DNA of 64,000 bases from Rhodospirillaceae bacterium (GTDB taxonomy: Bacteria > Pseudomonadota > Alphaproteobacteria > UBA8366 > Aestuariispiraceae). Where the stretch lies: assembly GCA_002709955.1 (NCBI GenBank), contig PAQY01000005.1:62001-126000 (forward strand). Direction: 5' to 3'. How positions within the stretch are numbered: position 1 is the stretch's first letter; every line of letters starts with the position of its first letter. Shown here in pieces: positions 39,382-48,341 of this stretch. Both the position numbers and the translations under genes were made by a program. Under the pieces are notes generated by a model. It was not told the origin of the DNA, did no database searches, and worked only from the letters and a program-made list of their open reading frames with translations.

Positions 39382-39423
39382 TCTGTTAGCGCACCACACT
39401 ATTTCTGTTAACGCACCACACTA
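39382..39423. repeat. 20-bp direct repeat at the end of the ABC protein gene
   Basis: TCTGTTAGCGCACCACACTA (39382-39401) is followed, two bases on, by the same sequence with one change (39404-39423). The second copy includes the stop codon of the minus-strand ABC gene. It may be a recent tandem duplication; no function is seen. Confidence 0.8.
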
Positions 39424-42400
39424 ATCGCCATTGCGGACCAGTTGATTGCGGGCGCGATTCAATTCGCTGGTGGTCAGGATCAGGCGCCGCCCAAGATCAC
39501 GGGTCATTTCAAACGCGAAATGCGAATCCTGGCGCGCCATTTCTGAGAATACCTCTCGATTGAGGCGCAGGGCGGTGGTCCTTTCGCGGGCCCGTACCGT
39601 GGCTGTCCGTTTCGAATCGCATAACAGGGCCAGTTCCCCCACCAGCTTGTTGGGGCCCAGTTCGAACAGAACCTGTTCATTGCCATCGGATTCGATCACG
39701 ACCTCTGCCGCTCCCTTCAAGATAACAAAGGCGTCTTCACCATCCTCCCCCTGGCGCATCAGAACTTCACCGGGGTTATAGGTCAGCCGTTCGCTGGTAA
39801 AGGCCAGGAATTTCAGCTTTGTCGCATCCAGATTGGAAAATAGCGGCAATTCCCTCAGGCTGCGCGCCTCCGAATTCAACGCATCATCGCCATTGCCTGT
39901 GGTCGCCTGACGATCCTGCTCCAGCGGCACCGCAGCGCCGCGTTTGGTATCGGATATCTCGGAAATCCGGCCGGATTTCAGTTCAAACCGACGATCATAG
40001 GCAATGCCTTCCTGCTCCCCCGTGCCAATCCAGATCTGGGTGGTTCCGGCCATCCGTTCCGACAGATTGACCGCAATGCGCGTGCGCTGCGCCGGGTCAA
40101 TGTTACTTAACCCATCGGCCAGGATCATAATATCGGGATTCTTCAGGATGGAGCGCACAAGGTTCAACTTCTGACGCTGGGCAGATGACAAACGCCCGCC
40201 CCCAATGCCGACCTGAAAATTCAAGGCGGTTCGCAGAATGGCTCTTTCAATGCCAAGGTCCCGCGACACTTCCCGCACCACGCCTGAGACTTTCTCAAGC
40301 GCATCGGCCCGGCCATGAACGATGCGGCCAAACAGGATGTTATCCAGAACACTGAGCCCCTGGTTGATCGTGTCATCGCGATAGGGTTCAACACCCCCGC
40401 CTGGCTCAAAGACTTCCGGATGCGATTTCCGCAGGTCATGGCGCATCGCCAGAAGGCGCTTTTGCATTGCCTCGTCGATCAGGCCCAGGCGATGCCGCTG
40501 CAGGGTCAGTTTGAACGGCAGACCCAGCACGATGTGGCGTTCTTCCGCATCCAGTTCAGTCCCCGCGGCGCGTTGTTCCGACTTGCGGGCGATCAGCTTT
40601 AGTTCCGGTAACAGGTCTTCACTGACAAAACTGTACTGATCAAAGAACGGATGGCCCGGTGGTAGGTCTTTGAAAAGGTCCACAATCAAAACCGCACAGC
40701 GCAATCCGATTTCATAGAAATCATCGACCAGGTTATGCTTGGTCATCAAGGCGCGGATGATCGGATTGGTCGCCCAGTTTTCATATTGCCATTCATCGGT
40801 CTGCGGCTTTCCAAATATGATGTTACCCGCGACGGAGGCATAGGTGTTAAAGCGATCAATATCATAGGGCTGGACCAGATCATCCATGCCGCGCGTATCC
40901 AGCAATGCGCGAATCTTACCCCGCGCCTGGATCATTTTTTCTGCCAGTTCCGGCTCTGCCTTAGGGTCAATTGTCATACGCAGACCCAGGGCGTAAAAAT
41001 CATCCTCTAATTCCACAACATTCAGCAGGTCTGCCGTATGACCCATCAAATCGACCCGTGTGGCGACACCGGCGGATGGATAATCGACCCAATCAGACGC
41101 GTGGCTGTAAGGGCTGTTGCCGGACGCAATCGCTTCGATGATTTCCGACGATCGATCCTTTTCAGTCTTCTTGCTATCCAGCTCTGCCTGGGGTGGCAGC
41201 CGGTTCAGGCCGACCAATAGATTCTCCGCAATTGATCCGGCAAAGAAAGACGCCTCGCCCGAGACATAGCCAATCCGTGCGCCCGCTGCCGCCTGATGCA
41301 GGGTGGACACACTGTGACCCCCCAAGACCAGACTGCCACTGGTTGGCAACAGAATCCGACCCAGCAATTGCGCCAGAACATCCTTGGCCGTGCCGCTGGC
41401 CGTGGTGATGGAAACGGTCTGCGCCGCCTCGATGGAAAAGCTGGCATTGTCGATAACCCGCATGCCGTCTTCATCGGCCCAGGTCACGCCGGTCGCCTGA
41501 ACCGTGCCCACCAGCTTCGGCAGATCCTGGGGCGGGTTGGCGACCAGCGCCTCGTCCAGCATACCGTCTGGTTCAAACTGACCGATCAACTGTTCATATT
41601 TGATGTTGGAATCCGCAAGCCGCTGATACCAATTCAACAATTCTTTCCAGGGGGCGGCCAATTCTTTATAGGCCGCCAATGCCGCGACCAGCGCGCCTAA
41701 TGACAATTCCCCATACAGAACAAGATAGCCGCCAATGCCATAGAACAGAAACGGCGTCATCTGATTGATGAAATTGTTCACGAATTTCATGAAGAATTTG
41801 CGTTGGAAAATCTCCAACCGAACCCAGAATATCTGACCCAGGCGACGCGAAATATCCGACAGGACAAAGCCTGTATTGTTGTGCACCCGGACATCCTGGA
41901 CGCCGATCACAACCTCGCCGACGCGGTTGGACAGGCTTCGGACATGCCGCACCCGCTCTTTCCCCAACTGATTAATTTTACGCTGCATTTTCGGGATAAT
42001 ATAGCCTTGCAGCGGCACCAGGGCGGTGGCCGCAATCCCCATCATCGGATCCTGCACGAACAGGAACAGAATCACTGTCAGGAACATGCCGCCCTGATAG
42101 ACCGGCAGAACAATTGCATCGCCAAAAAAGCCGCCCAGGGGTTCGACTTCTGCGGTCACCATCGTCACAACCTCCCCCGCGGAGGTTTTCTGGAATTGAG
42201 GTATGGGGAAGCGCAATGTGCGCTCAATCAATATATAGCGCAGGCGGCGCAACAACCGTTCGGCCATGACGCCGGCGAATGTATTGATCCGCATCTTGAA
42301 CATGCCGTTGATGCAAACCAGCATCAGAAACAAACCGCACAGCAGGAACAGATACGGCAATCGTTCCATCGTGAAGCCGAACATATCCGTCAGGTTATAC

Positions 42401-42609
42401 CCGAAAACCACCACATCGACGATTTCATTGGGCACCGGTACACTGGTATCGGTCGCTGTGGAGGGGTCCTTGATCGCCCTATTGATGATCGTTTTGGGCA
42501 GATCGAACGAGAAATAAAGAAACGGAAAGGAAATCAGTGTCAGGACAAGCGCCATGATCTGTTCACGTTTAGAAAACGCCCAGACGAATCCATACATCGT
42601 TTTGTACAT
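39421..42609 (-). CDS. Degenerate ABC exporter fused to a cyclic-nucleotide-binding domain
   Basis: A 1062-aa protein. Residues about 15-345 are an ABC exporter-type membrane domain (helices near 19-37, 85-101, 165-185, 284-304). The nucleotide-binding domain is odd: the Walker A position reads TASGTAKDVL (403-412), Walker B reads DIMILADGLSNID with the catalytic Glu replaced by Gly (832-833), and the H-loop His is missing (IWIGTGEQ). The signature is LSSAQRQ (807-813). About 390 residues separate Walker A and signature, with three copies of the N(I/L)(I/L)xG segment (463, 596, 757). A cNMP-binding domain with GELALLCDSKRTATV ends it (915-1050). ATP hydrolysis looks lost; transport is doubtful. 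Between 42610 and 42827 nothing else is seen. Confidence 0.82.
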   Translation of the reverse strand: MYKTMYGFVWAFSKREQIMALVLTLISFPFLYFSFDLPKTIINRAIKDPSTATDTSVPVPNEIVDVVVFGYNLTDMFGFTMERLPYLFLLCGLFLMLVCINGMFKMRINTFAGVMAERLLRRLRYILIERTLRFPIPQFQKTSAGEVVTMVTAEVEPLGGFFGDAIVLPVYQGGMFLTVILFLFVQDPMMGIAATALVPLQGYIIPKMQRKINQLGKERVRHVRSLSNRVGEVVIGVQDVRVHNNTGFVLSDISRRLGQIFWVRLEIFQRKFFMKFVNNFINQMTPFLFYGIGGYLVLYGELSLGALVAALAAYKELAAPWKELLNWYQRLADSNIKYEQLIGQFEPDGMLDEALVANPPQDLPKLVGTVQATGVTWADEDGMRVIDNASFSIEAAQTVSITTASGTAKDVLAQLLGRILLPTSGSLVLGGHSVSTLHQAAAGARIGYVSGEASFFAGSIAENLLVGLNRLPPQAELDSKKTEKDRSSEIIEAIASGNSPYSHASDWVDYPSAGVATRVDLMGHTADLLNVVELEDDFYALGLRMTIDPKAEPELAEKMIQARGKIRALLDTRGMDDLVQPYDIDRFNTYASVAGNIIFGKPQTDEWQYENWATNPIIRALMTKHNLVDDFYEIGLRCAVLIVDLFKDLPPGHPFFDQYSFVSEDLLPELKLIARKSEQRAAGTELDAEERHIVLGLPFKLTLQRHRLGLIDEAMQKRLLAMRHDLRKSHPEVFEPGGGVEPYRDDTINQGLSVLDNILFGRIVHGRADALEKVSGVVREVSRDLGIERAILRTALNFQVGIGGGRLSSAQRQKLNLVRSILKNPDIMILADGLSNIDPAQRTRIAVNLSERMAGTTQIWIGTGEQEGIAYDRRFELKSGRISEISDTKRGAAVPLEQDRQATTGNGDDALNSEARSLRELPLFSNLDATKLKFLAFTSERLTYNPGEVLMRQGEDGEDAFVILKGAAEVVIESDGNEQVLFELGPNKLVGELALLCDSKRTATVRARERTTALRLNREVFSEMARQDSHFAFEMTRDLGRRLILTTSELNRARNQLVRNGD

Positions 42610-42827
42610 TAAATCCCTGCCCCCCTAGGCATTGGCGACACCAGAAATTTCATTTCATCCCCATCGCCCCCGCTATTGCGCCGCTAGTCCGACACCGAGT
42701 CAAGCCCGATAAGAACATCCCCGCCATCGTGGAAAGACCCGATACACAACCCAAGACAACAGTGTGCCAGTTTATATGCAGATTCCACTATAGCATCATG
42801 CGGTCGCATGAGCTCAGACAGGATATT

Positions 42828-43598
42828 CTATGTAGCGAATTGTTCCTTCAGGATCCGCTCTTCTAAATTATGTTCCGGATCAAACAGGATAATTGCGGCC
42901 ATGCTGGAATCTTCCACAATCTCCACATGACGGACATTGCGCACTTCTGTTGAATCCGCGACGGCGCTGACAGGGCGCTTGGCAGTTTCACGGGCGTGAA
43001 ATTCAACGGCGGCTGATTTTGGCAGCAAGGCACCCCGCCAACGGCGCGGGCGAAAAGCGCTGATCGGGGTCAATGCCAACAGGCCTGCCCCAAGCGGCAC
43101 AATCGGTCCATGCGCCGACAGGTTATAGGCGGTGCTGCCAGCGGGCGTAGATAACAGAACCCCATCACAGACCAACCCGTTCAGCCGCGCCACACCGTCA
43201 ACGCGAATATCGATCTTTGCGGCCTGTCTGGTTTCACGAAACAAGGACACTTCGTTAATGGCCAATGCTTCTTCAACACCCCCATCCACGCGCGTGACCC
43301 GCATCCGCAGGGGATGCAGCGTCAATCGACCCGCAGCGGCGATCCGCTCATACAGTTTTTCAGGGCTGTATTCATTCATCAGAAAGCCCACAGTACCCCT
43401 GTTCATGCCATAGATGGGCTTACCGATCCCGATGTAATGGCGCAGCGTGTGCAGCATAAAGCCATCGCCACCCAAAGCGACAATCACATCCGCTTCTTCC
43501 GGCGTTGTAATATTGGGATATAATGCACGCAATTCGCTCAGCGCTTGCAACGCCCGCGTGGCATCTGATGACACAAAAGCGAGCTTTTGGTCCGCCAT
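42828..43598 (-). CDS. nadK: NAD kinase
   Basis: NadK phosphorylates NAD to NADP. The 256-aa product has the GGDG motif ([15 protein letters not shown], residue about 42) and the second signature [34 protein letters not shown] is also typical. The ATG at 43598 has AGGAG 7 bases upstream, so the longer frame to 43733 is not used. It is divergent from the secreted protein gene. Confidence 0.96.
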   Translation of the reverse strand: MADQKLAFVSSDATRALQALSELRALYPNITTPEEADVIVALGGDGFMLHTLRHYIGIGKPIYGMNRGTVGFLMNEYSPEKLYERIAAAGRLTLHPLRMRVTRVDGGVEEALAINEVSLFRETRQAAKIDIRVDGVARLNGLVCDGVLLSTPAGSTAYNLSAHGPIVPLGAGLLALTPISAFRPRRWRGALLPKSAAVEFHARETAKRPVSAVADSTEVRNVRHVEIVEDSSMAAIILFDPEHNLEERILKEQFAT

Positions 43599-43716
43599 AA
43601 GTCGTCTCCTGCGCCGAGGATAGGAACGGAATAGATAAATCTGATGGCGGCGCGCTTGCCATAGACCCTGCTTGGCGCACACACTAGCGCAATCACTTAG
43701 ACAGGGGAAAGCACCT

Positions 43717-44226
43717 ATGTATCGTCGCGCCACTTACGGTTCATTGATTTTCACATTGGCGCTGTTGTGGATGCTGCCATCGCTTCAGTCAGCGCAGGCC
43801 GATGACAGGGACCATCAGGGCTATTATTACCCAACGCCCCAAACAGAGGAACGCTATAAGCCCCGCGTCAATGCCGTGGCAGAGGCGGATCGCCGCACCC
43901 GCATCGCGTTCACAACCGGCCTGACGGCCCAGATGCTGGCGTCGCCCAGCCCGCCGCGCTTCGCGATTTTTGCAAAAGGGGACGACGCGGAAAAGCTGAT
44001 CATCGTCAGCATCACGGATGGCGCGTATAATACGCTGTATCGTTTGCGGGCGCTGTTGGCGATGTTGACCGCCTATGCCCGCAGCAGCCCGGCCTTCAAC
44101 GGATTTCCCAATCCAGAGAATTTGACCTTTCTGGATATGGTCTATCTGATTGGCTTCACGGAAATCACGGTTTCGGATGGTCGGGATATCGCCCATCGCA
44201 TCTATCTGGATCCAAACGCACAATGA
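43717..44226 (+). CDS. Secreted protein of unknown function upstream of fdhD
   Basis: I do not recognise the family. The 169-aa product starts with a signal peptide ([22 protein letters not shown]) and should be periplasmic. The mature part is about 140 residues, with a hydrophobic core segment [19 protein letters not shown] and no Cys or enzyme motif. Position before the NTF2-like gene, fdhD, a diguanylate cyclase and mobA suggests a link to molybdoenzymes, but this is context only. GGGGAAAG lies 6 bases before the ATG. Confidence 0.7.
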   Translation: MYRRATYGSLIFTLALLWMLPSLQSAQADDRDHQGYYYPTPQTEERYKPRVNAVAEADRRTRIAFTTGLTAQMLASPSPPRFAIFAKGDDAEKLIIVSITDGAYNTLYRLRALLAMLTAYARSSPAFNGFPNPENLTFLDMVYLIGFTEITVSDGRDIAHRIYLDPNAQ

Positions 44227-44236
44227 CCGAAAACGA

Positions 44237-44665
44237 ATGAAGAACGATACCGCCACAGCCAGGGAAGACGCTGAAATCCTGTTCGCCAATGAACGGTTTT
44301 ATGCTGCCTTTGCCGGCGGAGATGAACCAGCAATGGCCGCGCTGTGGGCAGAAGACGGCGCGGTCTGCTGCCTGCATCCGGGGTGGGAGCCCCTGCAAAG
44401 CCGCCGTGAAATTATGGCCAGCTGGTCCGCCATCCTGCAATCGCCACCGCCGGTTACCTGTGTCGCGCCATCGGTTCTGTCCCTGGGGCCGGACGCTGCT
44501 GCTGTGATCTGTTGGGAACAGATTGGCGATAATTTTCTGATCGCAACCAATCTGTATCGCTGGGAAAGAGCCGCCTGGCGCATCGTTCATCATCAGGCCG
44601 GGCCGGTGAATGGGCGACCGCCGGAAGCCCTGATCGCCGCAGCCCGTTCCCAAACCGCAAACTGA
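44237..44665 (+). CDS. NTF2/SnoaL-like protein
   Basis: A 142-aa protein with a cone-shaped NTF2-like (DUF4440/SnoaL-like) pattern: FYAAFAGGDEPAMAALWAEDGAVCCLHPGW, then RREIMASW and the ending YRWERAAWRIVHHQAGP. Such folds bind or turn over small molecules; no function can be given. It begins 10 bases after the secreted protein gene and ends 18 bases before fdhD, so it is probably in that operon. The ribosome site is weak. Confidence 0.8.
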   Translation: MKNDTATAREDAEILFANERFYAAFAGGDEPAMAALWAEDGAVCCLHPGWEPLQSRREIMASWSAILQSPPPVTCVAPSVLSLGPDAAAVICWEQIGDNFLIATNLYRWERAAWRIVHHQAGPVNGRPPEALIAAARSQTAN

Positions 44666-44683
44666 CTGATATCAAAGGCCACG

Positions 44684-45565
44684 ATGACTGATTATATTCT
44701 GGGTCCAAATCCAACCAACCCGCTTCTGACGCAACAGGTCGAAGGGTGGGATCAGAACGGGGATCCCGTCACCACCGCCGTTGTTGTGGAGCGCCCCCTG
44801 ACCTTGTTCCTGAACGGTCAGGAAATCGTCACCAATATGACGATTGGCGATTATCCAGCCTATCTGGCGGTAGGATATCTGCTGAATCAGAACATGCTGC
44901 GCGCCGATGATAAAATCACCGCGATTGAGTATGACGAAGATCTGGAAACCGTTGTGGTCCGCACGGAGCGGGAAACCAATTACGAAGAAAAGCTGAAGAA
45001 GAAGGTTCGGACATCCGGTTGCGCCCAGGGCACGGTGTTTGGCGATCTGATGGAAAAGATCGAAGACAGCCAATTGCCGGACGGTCAGGTGCTAAAGACA
45101 TCCTGGATGCAAAGCCTGACGAAAAAGATCAACACGACCGACAGCCTGTATCTGCAGGCCGGCGCGATCCATGGCTGTGTGCTGTGCCAGGAAGATCGCC
45201 CGCTTGTTTATATGGAAGATGTCGGACGCCACAACGCGGTGGACAAGATTGCGGGCTATATGTTCCTGGAAGGGCTGACACCAGAAGACAAAATTTTTTA
45301 CACGACCGGGCGCCTGACGTCTGAGATGGTTATAAAGACGGTACAGATGGGAATCCCGATCCTGATTTCCCGGTCCGGTTTTACCGCCTGGGGGGTTGAA
45401 TTGGCGCGTCAGACCAACCTGACCCTGATCGGTCGGGCCCGGGGCAAACGCTTCACCGCCCTGTCGGGACAGCAACGCATCGTCTATGACGCCGACGCCT
45501 TAGAGGCCGAAGACGAACCAAAAACCGCTGGTCGAAAAGGGGGGGATCGATCCGATGCCGCCTGA
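44684..45565 (+). CDS. fdhD: Formate dehydrogenase accessory sulfurtransferase
   Basis: FdhD moves sulfur from IscS to the molybdenum cofactor of formate dehydrogenases, which are inactive without it. The 293-aa product has the conserved Cys loop as TSGCAQG (one Cys here, where E. coli has CxxC) and GAIHGCVLC, GRHNAVDKIAGYM and FYTTGRLTSEMV. Its stop overlaps the start of the diguanylate cyclase by 11 bases. The formate dehydrogenase itself is not in the window. Confidence 0.95.
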   Translation: MTDYILGPNPTNPLLTQQVEGWDQNGDPVTTAVVVERPLTLFLNGQEIVTNMTIGDYPAYLAVGYLLNQNMLRADDKITAIEYDEDLETVVVRTERETNYEEKLKKKVRTSGCAQGTVFGDLMEKIEDSQLPDGQVLKTSWMQSLTKKINTTDSLYLQAGAIHGCVLCQEDRPLVYMEDVGRHNAVDKIAGYMFLEGLTPEDKIFYTTGRLTSEMVIKTVQMGIPILISRSGFTAWGVELARQTNLTLIGRARGKRFTALSGQQRIVYDADALEAEDEPKTAGRKGGDRSDAA

Positions 45566-46472
45566 TGTTCCCGCGACCGATATTGCGGCCTTAAGGCCCA
45601 TGGATATTCTGCGCGCCATTGATGCCGCCATTGAAGAGCATGGGAATTGGCTGACCCGCTGGCATCGGGCGCTGGTCTGCGGATTGCCCCCTGACAGAGA
45701 TGTCATTGCGGAAAATTCAGCAGATCTGACCGCCTTTGGGCATTGGCATGATCAGCATCGCCGCGCGCCCCTGTTGGCCCAGATGGCGTTTCAGGATTTA
45801 TGGCAGGATTACACGGCCTTGCACGACGCGGCGCGATCTGTTGCGCGCCTGGCGACAACACGACCGGTATCGGCCCGGGACTATGATGGCGTGGTGGCGA
45901 AATCCGACGCCTTTTTGACCAGGGCACGCCGTATTCGCGATGCGTTTCGCAAGGCTGTGTCGGACCTGGACCCCCTGACAGGCCTGAGCAATCGCACCAC
46001 CATGAATGCCGAACTGGCCGCAGAATATGAACGCGCGATCCGCACCGATACACCATGCTGCATCGCGCTTGCCGATATCGACCATTTCAAGAAGGTAAAC
46101 GACACCTATGGCCATGGTATTGGGGATCAGGTCCTTGCCGCCACTGCCGGACGGTTTCTGTCGCAATTGCGGCCCTATGATCTGATTTATCGCTATGGGG
46201 GGGAAGAATTCCTGCTGTGCCTGCCCAATGCGGACCCGAAAACCGCAGCAGGCGTGTTAGAGCGCCTGCGCATGGCCCTGTTCGAACGCGCGATCCCCTT
46301 GGAAGGCAACACGGATCTGTCGGTTTCCGCCTCCTTTGGGTTTGCCCAGATTAATGGATCAGCCCCCTTAAAGGAAATCATCACCCAGGCCGATCAGGCG
46401 CTGTATCAGGCAAAACAGGCCGGTCGCAACTGTGTCATCGGTTTCACCAAGGATGCGACCCATGACGCATAG
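45555..46472 (+). CDS. Diguanylate cyclase with CZB-like N-terminus (DgcZ-like)
   Basis: A 305-aa cytoplasmic diguanylate cyclase. The GGDEF domain (about 138-300) is complete, with GGEEF at 215-219 and I-site RPYD at 206-209. The N-terminal helical region looks like the zinc-binding CZB domain of E. coli DgcZ: EEHGNWL (His29) and TAFGHW (59-64) align with DgcZ HYQWL and CQFGRW, but the zinc-ligand Cys is Thr59 here, while one later His (His90) is kept. Zinc control may therefore be altered or lost. It overlaps fdhD (11 bases) and mobA (11 bases), so all three are coupled. Confidence 0.88.
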   Translation: MPPDVPATDIAALRPMDILRAIDAAIEEHGNWLTRWHRALVCGLPPDRDVIAENSADLTAFGHWHDQHRRAPLLAQMAFQDLWQDYTALHDAARSVARLATTRPVSARDYDGVVAKSDAFLTRARRIRDAFRKAVSDLDPLTGLSNRTTMNAELAAEYERAIRTDTPCCIALADIDHFKKVNDTYGHGIGDQVLAATAGRFLSQLRPYDLIYRYGGEEFLLCLPNADPKTAAGVLERLRMALFERAIPLEGNTDLSVSASFGFAQINGSAPLKEIITQADQALYQAKQAGRNCVIGFTKDATHDA

Positions 46473-47073
46473 AACCGCTGGATTGCTGTTGGCAGGCGGG
46501 TTGGCGCGCCGCATGGGCGGGGGCGACAAGGGCATGAAGCTGCTGGTGGGGAAAACCATCCTGCAGCACATCCTGGACCGCGTGAAGGATCAGGTGGAGG
46601 TTCTGGCGCTGAACGCCAATGGCGACCCATCACGCTTTTCAGATTATGGTCTGATGGTGTTGCCCGATGTCATTGAGGGCCATCCAGGCCCCTTGGCCGG
46701 GGTTCTGACGGGTCTGGAATGGGCGAAACAGTCCCTGCCAGATTGTGATTATGTCGCCACCTTTCCCACCGATGCGCCCTTCCTGCCAACAGATCTGGTC
46801 GACCGTCTGTATGCCGCAATGAAGAAGGAAGGGGCAGATATGGCCTGCGCCCGGTCCAATGGGCGGGACCATCCTGTGGTCGGCCTGTGGCCGGTTCGCC
46901 TGGCCGGTGACCTGCGTCAGGCCATGATCGACGACGACATCCGAAAGGTCGACCGCTGGACCGCGCGGCATAAATTAACCGTTGTCGACTTTCCCAGCGA
47001 TCCAATTGATCCGTTCTTTAACGCCAACCATCCAGACGACCTGGCCGAAGCAGAAGCGCTGCTGGCACGTTAA
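46462..47073 (+). CDS. mobA: Molybdenum cofactor guanylyltransferase
   Basis: MobA attaches GMP to molybdopterin, making the MGD cofactor for enzymes such as formate dehydrogenase. The 203-aa product has the GTP-binding N-terminus GLLLAGGLARRMGGGDKGM and the metal-site segment FPTDAPFLPTDLV. The ATG at 46462 has AAGGA 8 bases upstream and overlaps the preceding cyclase. It is convergent with cobM, 8 bases apart. Confidence 0.94.
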   Translation: MTHRTAGLLLAGGLARRMGGGDKGMKLLVGKTILQHILDRVKDQVEVLALNANGDPSRFSDYGLMVLPDVIEGHPGPLAGVLTGLEWAKQSLPDCDYVATFPTDAPFLPTDLVDRLYAAMKKEGADMACARSNGRDHPVVGLWPVRLAGDLRQAMIDDDIRKVDRWTARHKLTVVDFPSDPIDPFFNANHPDDLAEAEALLAR

Positions 47074-47081
47074 AACCTGAC

Positions 47082-47834
47082 TTATGGACGCAAAACATGG
47101 GTATGGGTGGCGTCATAAAGCTTGCTGTCGTCAAACCCTTCCGGATTGAGGACGCGCCCGACCAGAATCAAGGCGGTGCGGGTGATGCCGGATGCTTTCA
47201 CCTTGGGCCGGATGTCCCCCAATGTGCCTTCGATAAAGGCCTGATCGGGCCAGCCGACGCGATACGCGATCACGACCGGACAGTCCGCGCCATAATGGGG
47301 CGTTAATTCCCGCACGACCTTCGCCAGATTGTTGATCGACAGATGGATCGCCAGCGTCGCACCACTGCGCCCCAGCGTGTCCAAATCTTCGCCCTGTGGC
47401 ATGCCAGACGCCCGCACCGCCGTTCGGGTGATGATCACCGTCTGGCCAACACCGGCCAGGGTCAGTTCCCGTTTTAACGCCGCCGCTGCCGCGGCATAGG
47501 CCGACACGCCCGGTGTCACATCATAGTCAATGCCCAGCGCATCCAGACGCCGCATCTGTTCCGCCGTTGCGCCATAAATGGACGGATCGCCAGAATGCAC
47601 CCGCGCAACATTCAGCCCCCTGGCATGGGCATCCTGAATCTCTGCAATAATTTCTTCCAGATTGAGCGGGGCGGTATCAATCACCCGCGCCCCGGCTGGT
47701 GCCTCTGCCACAACTTCCGCCGGCACCAGAGATCCCGCATACAGGCAAACCGGGCAGGATTGAATCAGCTTCAATCCCCGCACCGTAATCAAATCCGGCG
47801 CGCCGGGTCCTGCTCCAATAAAATGAACTGTCAT
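47082..47834 (-). CDS. cobM: Precorrin-4/cobalt-precorrin-4 C11-methyltransferase
   Basis: CobM/CbiF adds a methyl group at C11 in the corrin ring pathway. The 250-aa SAM-dependent enzyme has GAGPGAPDLITVRG, ARVHSGDPSIYGA and VTPGVSAYAAAAAALKRELT. It is the last cob gene of the operon and is cut off from cobJ by the GxxExxY cassette, 27 bases upstream of the start. Confidence 0.96.
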   Translation of the reverse strand: MTVHFIGAGPGAPDLITVRGLKLIQSCPVCLYAGSLVPAEVVAEAPAGARVIDTAPLNLEEIIAEIQDAHARGLNVARVHSGDPSIYGATAEQMRRLDALGIDYDVTPGVSAYAAAAAALKRELTLAGVGQTVIITRTAVRASGMPQGEDLDTLGRSGATLAIHLSINNLAKVVRELTPHYGADCPVVIAYRVGWPDQAFIEGTLGDIRPKVKASGITRTALILVGRVLNPEGFDDSKLYDATHTHVLRP

Positions 47835-47861
47835 ATAAAATTACCTTTTCGAATAGTTTGG

Positions 47862-47896
47862 AACCGCAAAGGGCGCGGAGGAGGCGCAAAGGACGC
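47862..47896. repeat. Left arm of 35-bp inverted repeat
   Basis: Reverse complement of 48307-48341 with no mismatch. Begins AACCGCAAAGGGCGCGG and ends CGCAAAGGACGC. The identity stops abruptly at both ends. Confidence 0.95.
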
Positions 47897-47905
47897 GAAG
47901 TAAAG

Positions 47906-48292
47906 TTAGCGATCGTCCAGCCCATTTACGAATCGCTGAATTCCGTTCTTGATCCTGGATGTATTAAAGTTAATCAAAAACCCCAGCCGATAGGGTCCTA
48001 GCTTCAAATAGCTCAAGACTTGGGCCCGATGAACATCGGTGATTGTCTCAACCGATTTTAACTCAACAACAACCAACTCATTGACAAGCATATCCAATCG
48101 GTACCCACGCTCCATAACCAGCCCTTTGTATGTCAGCGGAAGAGCCTTTTGGGTTTCAACAAACAGGCCACGTTCGGATAACTCATAGGCCAAACAAGTT
48201 TCATACGCTCCTTCAAGCAGTCCAGGCCCTAGTGCCCGATGCACCGACAGCGCTGAATCTATAATCTGCTTTCCAATCTGATTCTCATCCAT
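47906..48292 (-). CDS. GxxExxY family protein
   Basis: A 128-aa protein with the family motif GPGLLEGAYETCL (G-x-x-E-x-x-Y, residue about 24), then DMLVNELVVVELKSVETI, a D-E-K arrangement like a PD-(D/E)XK nuclease fold, and QVLSYLKLGPYRLGFLINFN. The function is unknown; family members often occur between short CGCAAAGG-type repeats, as here. The ATG at 48292 has AAGGA 8 bases upstream. It is the only gene of the cassette and has the same direction as the cob operon. Confidence 0.9.
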   Translation of the reverse strand: MDENQIGKQIIDSALSVHRALGPGLLEGAYETCLAYELSERGLFVETQKALPLTYKGLVMERGYRLDMLVNELVVVELKSVETITDVHRAQVLSYLKLGPYRLGFLINFNTSRIKNGIQRFVNGLDDR

Positions 48293-48306
48293 AATCAATT
48301 TCCTTG

Positions 48307-48341
48307 GCGTCCTTTGCGCCTCCTCCGCGCCCTTTGCGGTT
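48307..48341. repeat. Right arm of 35-bp inverted repeat
   Basis: Reverse complement of 47862-47896. It ends eight bases before the stop codon of the cobJ fusion gene, so the cassette just misses that gene. Confidence 0.95.

Larger units (their letters stand above)
47862..48341. mobile_element. 480-bp cassette bounded by a perfect 35-bp inverted repeat
   Basis: Bases 47862-47896 and 48307-48341 are exact reverse complements (35 of 35). Each arm contains two copies of CGCAAAGG(G/A)CGC around a GGAGGAGG-like middle. Between them sits only a GxxExxY gene. AGTTT occurs at 47855-47859 and 48344-48348, two bases outside each arm, and could be a 5-bp target duplication. No transposase is encoded. 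The element sits between cobM and cobJ, which are otherwise in one operon. Confidence 0.7.
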
